NCBI GenBank assembly: GCA_031119555.1 | Contig: JAVHXQ010000011.1 | Coordinates: forward strand, 1-64,000 | From: Candidatus Dactylopiibacterium sp. | Lineage (GTDB): Bacteria > Pseudomonadota > Gammaproteobacteria > Burkholderiales > Rhodocyclaceae | DNA length: 64,000 nucleotides | Direction of reading: 5' to 3' | In this document: positions 54,361 to 64,000 of the stretch, piece by piece | How the letters are laid out: the number at the start of each line of letters is the position of its first letter | Numbering within the stretch: position 1 is the stretch's first letter | Position numbers and translations under genes: made by a program | The notes under the pieces: model-generated | Told to the model about the DNA's origin: nothing | Seen by the model: only the letters and a program-made list of their open reading frames with translations | Databases searched by the model: none

Positions 54361-55314
54361 GTGCAGGACAAACTACGGATCGGGTTGGCGCTGGGCAGCG
54401 GATCGGCGCGCGGGTGGTCGCACATCGGCGTGATCCGCGCGCTCGAAGAGGCGGGCATCGTGCCCGACGTGATCGCGGGAACCTCGGTGGGCGCGGTCGT
54501 GGGCGCCGTGTATGCGGCGGGCGAGCTGGACCGCTTCGAAACCTGGATCCGTGGCGTGACCTGGCAGAAGGTCGTCGGCATGCTCGATCTGCGCATGGGG
54601 GGCGGCCTCATCGAGGGCAGCCGGCTCGTGGATTTCTTCCGCGCGCGCTTCGACGACCCGGGCATCGAGCATCTGCCGCGCACCTTCGCCTGCGTCGCGA
54701 CCGATCTGGCGAACGGACGCGAGGTGTGGCTGCGCGATGGCCCGGTGATCGATGCGGTGCGCGCCTCGATCGCGCTGCCGGGGCTGTTCACGCCGGCCTG
54801 GCTGGACGGGCGCCTGCTCGTCGATGGCGGGCTCGTGAATCCGGTGCCGGTCTCGCTGTGCCGCGCGCTGGGCGCGGATTTCGTGATCGCCGTGGATCTC
54901 AACTGGAATCTCGTCACGCGGCGCAGCCACGTCCAGGGCGAGATCCGTCCGGACCAGCGCGAGGCGCTGGAGGCCGCCGTGGAAGCCGCCCAGCCGGCGC
55001 CGCAGCGCGGTCTGCTCGAAGGTGTGCTGGCGCGCTTCGTGCCGGCGGGCTGGCGCAACGGCGCCAGTTCGGCACGCGTGGCGGGCGCGCTGCCGTCCAT
55101 GCTCGACGTGCTCACGAGCAGTCTCAACATCATGCAGGTCCGCATCACCGAAAGCCGTCTCGCGGGCGAGCCCGCCGACGCGATGATCCGGCCGCGTCTC
55201 GCCGACGTGACGGCGATGGATTACCACCGCGCCGCGTACAGCATCGCCGAAGGGCGCCGCGCCGCCGGACAGGCGCTCTCGCAGATCCACGAGCAGCTCG
55301 CGGCCTGCCGCTGA
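54361..55314 (+). CDS. Patatin-like phospholipase (RssA type)
   Basis: A 317-residue lipid hydrolase. It shows LALGSGSARGWSHIGVIRAL (oxyanion glycine loop), GTSVGAVVGA (GxSxG nucleophile) and DGGLVNPVPV (DGG of the Ser-Asp dyad). The GTG start follows GGGGG; it gives VQDKLRIGLAL, the usual N terminus. The long middle insert and the C-terminal region are less conserved. No signal peptide. Converges with fghA 33 bases away. Confidence 0.9.
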   Translation: MQDKLRIGLALGSGSARGWSHIGVIRALEEAGIVPDVIAGTSVGAVVGAVYAAGELDRFETWIRGVTWQKVVGMLDLRMGGGLIEGSRLVDFFRARFDDPGIEHLPRTFACVATDLANGREVWLRDGPVIDAVRASIALPGLFTPAWLDGRLLVDGGLVNPVPVSLCRALGADFVIAVDLNWNLVTRRSHVQGEIRPDQREALEAAVEAAQPAPQRGLLEGVLARFVPAGWRNGASSARVAGALPSMLDVLTSSLNIMQVRITESRLAGEPADAMIRPRLADVTAMDYHRAAYSIAEGRRAAGQALSQIHEQLAACR

Positions 55315-55347
55315 GCACACCGCCCCCGGCGGGCAGGCGCGGCGCGC

Positions 55348-56193
55348 TCAGCCGGCGAGTGCCGCGGCGTGATGGCGCAGGTGCGCGTCGATGAAGCTCG
55401 CGATGAAGTAGTAGCTGTGGTCGTACTCCGCATGCAGGCGCAGCGTGAGCGGGTGGCCGGCCGCCTCGGCGGCGGCGCGCAGGCGCTCGGGCCGCAGCTG
55501 GGTCGCGAGAAAGCTGTCAGCCTCGCCCTGATCGACGAGCAGCGGCAGGCGTTCGGGCGCGTCGGCGAGCAGCAGGCTGGCATCCCACGCCGCCCAGCCG
55601 GCGCGATCGGGCCCGAGGTAGCGCGTGAAGGCTTTCTCGCCCCACGGGCAGTCGCTGGGCGCGCAGATCGGCGCGAAAGCCGAGACCGAACGGTAGTGGC
55701 CGGGGTTGCGCAGCGCGCAGACCAGCGCGCCGTGCCCGCCCATCGAGTGCCCCGCGATGCCGCGCGCGGCCGAGGCCGGAAAGTTCGCCTCGACGAGCGC
55801 GGGCAACTCATGCACCACGTAGTCGTGCATGCGGTAATGCGTGGCCCACGGAGCCTGGGTGGCGTTCAGGTAGAAGCCTGCGCCGTGACCGAAATCCCAG
55901 GCGCCGTCGGGGTCGCCCGGCACCCCGTCGCCGCGCGGGCTGGTGTCGGGGGCGACGAGGATCAGGCCCAGCTCGGCCGCGAGCCGGTGGGCGCCGGCTT
56001 TCTGCATGAAGTTCTCGTCGGTGCAGGTCAGGCCCGACAGCCAGTAGAGCACGGGCAGGCGCGCGCCGTGCGCGGCTTGCGGCGGCAGGTAGACCGCGAA
56101 GGTCATGTCGCAGGCCAGCGTGGCCGAGCGGTGGCGGCAGCGCAGATGCCAGCCGTCGCAGCTGCGGTTGCGCGCGAGGGTTTCGAGGGTCAT
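55348..56193 (-). CDS. fghA: S-formylglutathione hydrolase
   Basis: Splits S-formylglutathione to formate and glutathione, the second step of formaldehyde removal. The 281-residue esterase has [11 protein letters not shown], the oxyanion motif [37 protein letters not shown] (GxSxG nucleophile) and DQGEADSFL with the catalytic Asp. His lies in [12 protein letters not shown]. Starts 11 bases after frmA; GAGGAGG is upstream. Confidence 0.95.
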   Translation of the reverse strand: MTLETLARNRSCDGWHLRCRHRSATLACDMTFAVYLPPQAAHGARLPVLYWLSGLTCTDENFMQKAGAHRLAAELGLILVAPDTSPRGDGVPGDPDGAWDFGHGAGFYLNATQAPWATHYRMHDYVVHELPALVEANFPASAARGIAGHSMGGHGALVCALRNPGHYRSVSAFAPICAPSDCPWGEKAFTRYLGPDRAGWAAWDASLLLADAPERLPLLVDQGEADSFLATQLRPERLRAAAEAAGHPLTLRLHAEYDHSYYFIASFIDAHLRHHAAALAG

Positions 56194-56204
56194 GGCGAGC
56201 CTCC

Positions 56205-59462
<3,258 letters not shown>

Positions 59463-60767
59463 TCAGGGCGCGAGTCGGGCGAGCACGACGTCCAGCGGCG
59501 GGTTGTTGAGCAGCAGCTCGCCGTTGATCTCGAAGCTCGGCGTGCCGACGCCACCGCGATGGCCGGCCTCGCGCAGACGCGCTTCGAACGCCCGCATCGC
59601 CGCCACGTCGGTGTCGAGGAAAAGCTCGGTGAAGGGCACGCCCGCGGCGGTGAGCTGCTCGCGCTTCTCGCGGCACCACGGGCAGGTCGTCAGCGAATAC
59701 ATGACGACGCGGTTGTGGGCGGCGTAGCGGCCGGCGGGCGCGGCGGGGGTGGCCGGCGCGTCGCGCATCACCTGGACGAGGCCGTTGTCGGGGGTGTTGA
59801 GGCGCTGGTTGCTCACGATGCCCAGCACGATGCTGACGACGACGCCGGCGATCGCGAACAGCCACGGGGTGGGCGGCGGGCGCGGGCCGTAGTCGTTGTC
59901 GTGCTTCTGCCCGGGCAGCAGGAGCAGGACCAGCCATGCCGCGAGATTGACCACCGGCACCAGCACGAGCAGTGAGCACCAGCCGCTCCAGCCCAGGTCG
60001 TGGCAGCGCAGCGCGACGAGGCGCAGGCTCCAGACCAGCACTGCCGGCGTGCCGATCACGAGCAGCGCGATGAGCAGCGGAGCCGACGCGACATGCGTGG
60101 CGACGAAGAGCAGGAAATGGAGGGCGAGCAGCAGTACGCAGAACTGCAGGGCGCCCGCGAGCAGATAGGTGCGCCGGCGCATGCGGCCGTGGAACGAGAA
60201 GCCGAGCAGCGCCACGCGGGCTTCGTCGTCGTGGGGCAGCGGGCGCAGGCCGCGCTCGATGAGCGCCGCTTCGCGCGCGGCGTTGGCTTCGGCGCGGCGT
60301 TCGGCGTCGATGCCGGCCTGCGCGGCGAGGTAGCGGGGGATGTCGAGCGCGCAGCCGCGGCACAGCGTGCGGCGCGGCTGGCGTTCGCCGCAGCGCGGGC
60401 AGGTGATGTCGTCGGGCGGGGGAGGGGGCGCGTCGGCGGCGGGCGTGACGGGGCCGGGTGTTTGTGCGGCGGGCGGCGGCGGGAGCGGCGTGGCCGGTTC
60501 GCGCACGGCGGCCGGGGCGGCCGGGGATGCGGCTCCGGCTTCTGTCTCCGCCTCGGCCTGCACGCTGAGGCCGGCCGCGCTGAGTCGCTCCAGATAGGGG
60601 GCGAGCGCGGCGGCGTCGAGGCCGCGCTTGAGCACCACGAGGCGGCCCGAGAAGAACGCGTCCAGCCGCGCGGCGTCCAGCCCCAGCATCTGGCGGGCGT
60701 GTTCGCGCGCGGCGGCGGGATCGGCGCCGGGCAGCAGTTCGCCGCGGAAGGTGATCCGGAAGCGCAT
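59463..60767 (-). CDS. Fusion: zinc ribbon, DUF805 membrane domain and C-terminal glutaredoxin
   Basis: A 434-residue protein of several parts. Residues 1-75 form a small domain (FRGELLPGADP, FFSGRLVVLKRGLDA) found in related membrane proteins. Then a Pro-rich linker and a zinc ribbon (CPRCGERQPRRTLCRGC, about 125-142). A DUF805-like region has four helices (YLLAGALQFCVLLLALHFLLF and the following three) with LRCHDLGWSGW. After a last helix comes a glutaredoxin: VMYSLTTCPWCREK (CPWC active site) and GTPSFEIN. It would place a thiol-reducing domain at the inner membrane. It starts on the last base of the pepP stop and stands 10 bases before ubiH. Confidence 0.83.
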   Translation of the reverse strand: MRFRITFRGELLPGADPAAAREHARQMLGLDAARLDAFFSGRLVVLKRGLDAAALAPYLERLSAAGLSVQAEAETEAGAASPAAPAAVREPATPLPPPPAAQTPGPVTPAADAPPPPPDDITCPRCGERQPRRTLCRGCALDIPRYLAAQAGIDAERRAEANAAREAALIERGLRPLPHDDEARVALLGFSFHGRMRRRTYLLAGALQFCVLLLALHFLLFVATHVASAPLLIALLVIGTPAVLVWSLRLVALRCHDLGWSGWCSLLVLVPVVNLAAWLVLLLLPGQKHDNDYGPRPPPTPWLFAIAGVVVSIVLGIVSNQRLNTPDNGLVQVMRDAPATPAAPAGRYAAHNRVVMYSLTTCPWCREKREQLTAAGVPFTELFLDTDVAAMRAFEARLREAGHRGGVGTPSFEINGELLLNNPPLDVVLARLAP

Positions 60768-62098
60768 CAGTCGCGGCCCGCCGCCATGCAGGATTCCACG
60801 TCGGCGATGCTTTTCGGCGCCGCGCTCGTGAGCACGTCGGGGCGCACGCCGGTGACGAGCACGTCGTCCTCGATGCGCACGCCGACGTTCCAGAAGGCCT
60901 CGGGCACGTCGTCGGCGGGGCGGATGTAGCAACCCGGTTCTATCGTGAGCACCATGCCGGCTTCCAGCGCGCGCCATTCGCCGTCGCTCTTGTACTCGCC
61001 GCAGTCGTGCACGTCCAGGCCCAGCCAGTGGCTGGTGCGGTGCATGTAGAAGCGGCGGAAGGCGCTGGTTTCGAGCACTTCGTCGAGGCTGCCGCGCAGC
61101 AGGCCCAGATCGAGCATGCCTTGCGAGAGGATGCGCACGGCGGTGTCGTGCGGGTCGTTGAAGCGCTTGCCGACCGTGCATTCGGCGATCGCGGCTTTCT
61201 GCGCCGAGAGCACCAGCGCATAGACGTCGCGCGCCGCGCCCTCGAAGCGGCCATTCACGGGGAAGGTGCGCGAGATGTCGCCGGCATAGCTGCGGTATTC
61301 GCAGCCGGCGTCGATCATGACCAGCTCGCCGTCGCGCAGCGCGCCGTTGTTGGCGGTGTAGTGCAGCACGCAGGCGTTGGCGCCGGCGGCGACGATGGAC
61401 GGGTAGGCGGGGTACTCGGCGCCCTGGCGGCGGAATTCATGCAGCAGCTCGGCTTCGAGCGAGTATTCGTGCATGCCCGGCCGCACGGCCTGCATGGCGC
61501 GCACGTGGGCGGCCGCGGTGATGTCGGCGGCGCGGCGCATGAGTTCGATCTCGCTGGCGTCCTTGATGAGGCGCATCGCGTCGAGCGGGGTGCGCACGTC
61601 GCAGAGGCGGTCGGGCGCGCTCACGCCGTTGCGCGCGCCTTCGCGCACGCGGTTCAGCGCGGCGAGCAGGCGCGCGTCCCAGGCGGGGTCGTCGCCCATC
61701 GAGAACCACAGCGCGGGCTGGTTGGCGATGAGCTCGGGCAGGCGTTCGTCCAGCGTGTCGATGGGCGCGGCCTCGTCGAAGGCGAAGCATTCGGCGGCGG
61801 CGGCGGGGCCGAAGCGGAAGCCTTCCCAGATTTCGTGCTCTTCATTCTTGGCGCGGCAGAACAGCAGGCTCCGGGTTTCGGCGGCGGTCGCCACGAGCAC
61901 GAGCACGGCTTCGGGCTCGGTGAAACCCGTGAGGTAGTAGAAGTAGCTGTCGTGGCGGTAGGGGAAGTCGCTGTCGCGGTTGCGCCGCCGCTCGGGGGCG
62001 GTGGCGAGGATGGCGACGCCGCCGCCGGCTTCGCGCAGGGTGTCTGCGAGGCGGGCGCGGCGGGCGAGGTGGGGGCGGGCATCGAAATTCACTGTCAT
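60767..62098 (-). CDS. pepP: Xaa-Pro aminopeptidase (aminopeptidase P)
   Basis: Removes N-terminal residues before proline; a di-manganese enzyme of the creatinase fold. The 443-residue protein has DSYFYYLTGFTEPEAVLVL, metal-ligand stretches MIDAGCEYRSYAGDISRTF (two Asp), HRTSHWLGLDVHD (His), TIEPGCYI (Glu) and GVRIEDDVLVT (Glu). Length fits E. coli PepP (441). Coupled by a one-base overlap to the glutaredoxin fusion, then ubiH. Confidence 0.95.
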   Translation of the reverse strand: MTVNFDARPHLARRARLADTLREAGGGVAILATAPERRRNRDSDFPYRHDSYFYYLTGFTEPEAVLVLVATAAETRSLLFCRAKNEEHEIWEGFRFGPAAAAECFAFDEAAPIDTLDERLPELIANQPALWFSMGDDPAWDARLLAALNRVREGARNGVSAPDRLCDVRTPLDAMRLIKDASEIELMRRAADITAAAHVRAMQAVRPGMHEYSLEAELLHEFRRQGAEYPAYPSIVAAGANACVLHYTANNGALRDGELVMIDAGCEYRSYAGDISRTFPVNGRFEGAARDVYALVLSAQKAAIAECTVGKRFNDPHDTAVRILSQGMLDLGLLRGSLDEVLETSAFRRFYMHRTSHWLGLDVHDCGEYKSDGEWRALEAGMVLTIEPGCYIRPADDVPEAFWNVGVRIEDDVLVTGVRPDVLTSAAPKSIADVESCMAAGRD

Positions 62099-62141
62099 GT
62101 TTCTCCTTGAACTGCCATTGTCCGGCCCCTTGGCGCGCGGC

Positions 62142-62846
62142 TCAACCCGGCGTCGCGAGTTCCGCGTCCAGCGCCGCGAGGCGCTGCGGCGTGCCGACGT
62201 CTTCCCAGCGCGTGCGCAGGTGCTCGCCGCTGAGGCGGCCCGCGGCGATGGCGTCGAAGAGCAGCGGGGCGAGGCGCGCCGGCGCGTGCGCGGGCAGGCC
62301 CGCGAAGAGTTCGGGGCGATAGACGCCGATGCCGGCGTAGGTCAGCGCGCTGCCGCCGTCGCGGCGCAGCTGGCCGCTCGCGTCGAGCACGAAATCGCCG
62401 TCGGGGTGGTGGGGCGGGTTGTCGACGAGCGCGAGGTGGGCATGGCGTCCCTGCGTGATGCGGGCCAGCGCGCGCGCGCAGAAGGTGGCGTAGTCGAGCG
62501 TGCAGAACACGTCGCCGTTGATGACCAGGAAGGGGGCGCCGACGGCGTCCGTGGCATCGAGCAGCGGCAGCGCGGTGACGATGCCGCCGGCGGTTTCGAG
62601 GGCGGTCTGCTCGGGCGAGTAGCGGATCTCCACGCCCCAGCGCTGGCCGCTGCCGAGCGCGGCTTCGATGAGGTGGCCCAGGTGCGCGTGGTTGATCACG
62701 ATGCGGCGGATGCCGGCGCGCGCGAGCGCTTCGATGTGCCACACGATGAGGGGTTTGCCGCCGGCTTCGAGCAGGGGCTTGGGGCAGGCGTCGGTGAGCG
62801 GGCGCATGCGTTCGCCGCGGCCCGCGGCCAGGATCATGGCGCGCAT
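62142..62846 (-). CDS. murU: N-acetylmuramate alpha-1-phosphate uridylyltransferase
   Basis: A 234-residue sugar-1-phosphate nucleotidyltransferase, RAMILAAGRGERMRPLTDACPKPLLEAGGKPLI, with a VINGDVFC metal site (Asp) and WEDVGTPQRL at the end. In cell-wall recycling MurU makes UDP-MurNAc. The usual partner kinase gene amgK is not adjacent. Two bases separate it from phoH and 43 from pepP; all lie on the minus strand. Other nucleotidyltransferase roles remain possible. Confidence 0.78.
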   Translation of the reverse strand: MRAMILAAGRGERMRPLTDACPKPLLEAGGKPLIVWHIEALARAGIRRIVINHAHLGHLIEAALGSGQRWGVEIRYSPEQTALETAGGIVTALPLLDATDAVGAPFLVINGDVFCTLDYATFCARALARITQGRHAHLALVDNPPHHPDGDFVLDASGQLRRDGGSALTYAGIGVYRPELFAGLPAHAPARLAPLLFDAIAAGRLSGEHLRTRWEDVGTPQRLAALDAELATPG

Positions 62847-62848
62847 GC

Positions 62849-63838
62849 TCAGGACTCCCCGCCGGCCTGGCGCGCGGCGGCGCGCTCGTAGGCGTCCACG
62901 ATGCGCGCCACGAGGGGATGCCGCACCACGTCTTCCTTGGTGAATTGCGTGAAGGCGATGCCGCGCACGTCGGCCAGCGTGCGCGCGGCGTCGAGCAGGC
63001 CGCTCTTGTGGCCGCGCGGCAGGTCGATCTGCGTGAGGTCGCCGGTGACGACGGCGCGCGAGCCGATGCCGATGCGGGTGAGGAACATCTTCATCTGCTC
63101 GGGCGTGGTGTTCTGTGCTTCGTCGAGGATCACGAAGGCGTTCGCGAGCGTGCGGCCGCGCATGAAGGCGAGCGGGGCGATCTCGATGCACTGGCGTTCG
63201 AACATCTTGGCCACGCGGTCGAAGCCCATCAGGTCGTAGAGGGCGTCGTAGAGCGGGCGCAGGTAGGGGTCGACCTTCTGCGTGAGATCGCCGGGCAGGA
63301 AGCCCAGGCGCTCGCCCGCCTCGACCGCCGGGCGCGTGAGGATGATGCGCGTGACCTGCTGGCGCTCGAAGGCGTCCACCGCGCAGGCCACGGCGAGGTA
63401 GGTCTTGCCGGTGCCGGCCGGCCCGAGGCCGAAGGTGATGTCGTGGTTCTGGATCGCGCGCAGGTATTCGTTCTGGCGCGGCGTGCGGCCGTGCAGTTCG
63501 CTGCGCCGGGTGAGCAGGGTGGGCGCGGCGGGGCTGGTGTCGTCGTGCTTGGCGAGTTCGATGAGACCGAGCTGGAGGTCTTCGACCGTGAGCGGTTTGT
63601 CGGCGCGCCGGTAGAACTCCTGCAGCGCGGCACGCGCGGCATGCAGGCGGGGCAGCTCGCCGTGCAGGGTGAGCAGGTCGCCGCGCCGCGCGATCGCCAC
63701 GTCGTAGGCGGCTTCGATCTGGCGCAGGTTTTCGTCCAGCGCGCCGCAGAGGTTCGCCAGGCGGGCGTTGTCCACGGGCGTGAGCTGGACTTCGATGCGG
63801 CGGGGGCGCGAGGCGGCGGGAAGCTTGTCGGTGGGCAC
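62849..63838 (-). CDS. PhoH-family (YbeZ) ATPase
   Basis: A 329-residue ATPase. N-terminal KH-like region ([24 protein letters not shown]), Walker [20 protein letters not shown], then [19 protein letters not shown] and Walker [32 protein letters not shown] completes the pattern. YbeZ works with YbeY in ribosome maturation, yet no ybeY follows; murU does. The GTG start has no strong ribosome site. An ABC ATPase gene ends 26 bases upstream. Confidence 0.9.
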   Translation of the reverse strand: MPTDKLPAASRPRRIEVQLTPVDNARLANLCGALDENLRQIEAAYDVAIARRGDLLTLHGELPRLHAARAALQEFYRRADKPLTVEDLQLGLIELAKHDDTSPAAPTLLTRRSELHGRTPRQNEYLRAIQNHDITFGLGPAGTGKTYLAVACAVDAFERQQVTRIILTRPAVEAGERLGFLPGDLTQKVDPYLRPLYDALYDLMGFDRVAKMFERQCIEIAPLAFMRGRTLANAFVILDEAQNTTPEQMKMFLTRIGIGSRAVVTGDLTQIDLPRGHKSGLLDAARTLADVRGIAFTQFTKEDVVRHPLVARIVDAYERAAARQAGGES

Positions 63839-63864
63839 GGTGCGGTCCGGGAGCGGCGGCGGGC

Positions 63865-64000
63865 TCAGAGCATGTTGTCGAGGAAGGCGCGACTGCGCGG
63901 GTGCTGCGGGTTCGCGAAGAAGTCGGCGGCCGGGCGTTCTTCCACGATGCTGCCGTGGTCCATGAAGATCACGCGGCTGGCGACCTCGCGCGCGAAACCC
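63865..64000 (-). CDS. ABC transporter ATP-binding protein, C-terminal end only
   Basis: The last 45 codons of a gene cut by the window end: GFAREVASRVIFMDHGSIVEE, RPAADFFANPQHPRSRAFLDNML. This is the C terminus of polar-amino-acid ABC ATPases (GlnQ/HisP type). The rest, and the permease and binding protein, lie beyond the window. It ends 26 bases before phoH. Confidence 0.85.
   Translation of the reverse strand, partial: GFAREVASRVIFMDHGSIVEERPAADFFANPQHPRSRAFLDNML

Overview
The window is about 64 kb of very GC-rich chromosome from a betaproteobacterium, probably Burkholderiales or a close relative. The evidence is the lpxC - small membrane gene - DUF721 (divergent) - secA order, a one-piece tmRNA with tag ANDEQFALAA, aat-bpt, pepP-ubiH, ubiA-ubiD, rlmF and a glutathione-dependent formaldehyde pathway. 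The genus cannot be fixed from the sequence alone. Lipid A synthesis (lpxC) shows a Gram-negative envelope. The anaerobic ribonucleotide reductase behind an Fnr-type site suggests life with and without oxygen.

Layout, left to right. 0.4-3.2 kb: nrdDG, class III ribonucleotide reductase and its activase, behind an Fnr box and two NrdR-type boxes. 3.3-8.0 kb: a single-chain NRPS-like protein (A-PCP-C-PCP-TE) overlapping a phosphopantetheinyl transferase; its C domain and second PCP have lost key residues. 8.0-10.0 kb: a FUSC membrane protein and a DUF3750 protein. 10-15.4 kb: a looser block with long gaps holding a poly-glycine repeat lipoprotein, an EamA exporter and an NHL-propeller lipoprotein. 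It ends at a decayed tyrosine-integrase start just beyond the tmRNA gene ssrA, a classic island insertion point. 16-20.2 kb: an orphan TRAP binding protein with a FadR-type regulator, the N-degron transferases Aat and Bpt, and an alpha/beta-hydrolase-like protein with Asp at the nucleophile position.

20.3-30.6 kb is mostly core: lpxC, dciA-like, secA, panE-rlmF, a MarR/aminotransferase divergent pair, upp, a tandem FKBP isomerase and ybaK. 30.6-38 kb runs on the minus strand: purT, a TPR/O-GlcNAc-transferase-like protein, zwf, an ATPase and a DUF748 protein. 38.1-45.2 kb runs on the plus strand: marC, ridA-recG, ubiA-ubiD and two related small membrane proteins. 45.2-51.8 kb holds a methyltransferase, a small Cys-rich protein, and the cstA-ybdD-cobW carboxylate-uptake group diverging from a Cache-domain two-component system with a palindrome between them.

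51.9-64 kb: a beta-hydroxyacid dehydrogenase, dacB (PBP4), a patatin, the formaldehyde genes frmA-fghA next to a LysR gene, and a minus-strand run of ABC ATPase (cut by the window end), phoH, murU, pepP, a DUF805-glutaredoxin fusion and ubiH. Ubiquinone synthesis appears at three places (ubiA, ubiD, ubiH). No CRISPR array, rRNA, tRNA or intact insertion sequence was seen. Functions are read from motifs and family resemblance; no database search was run.
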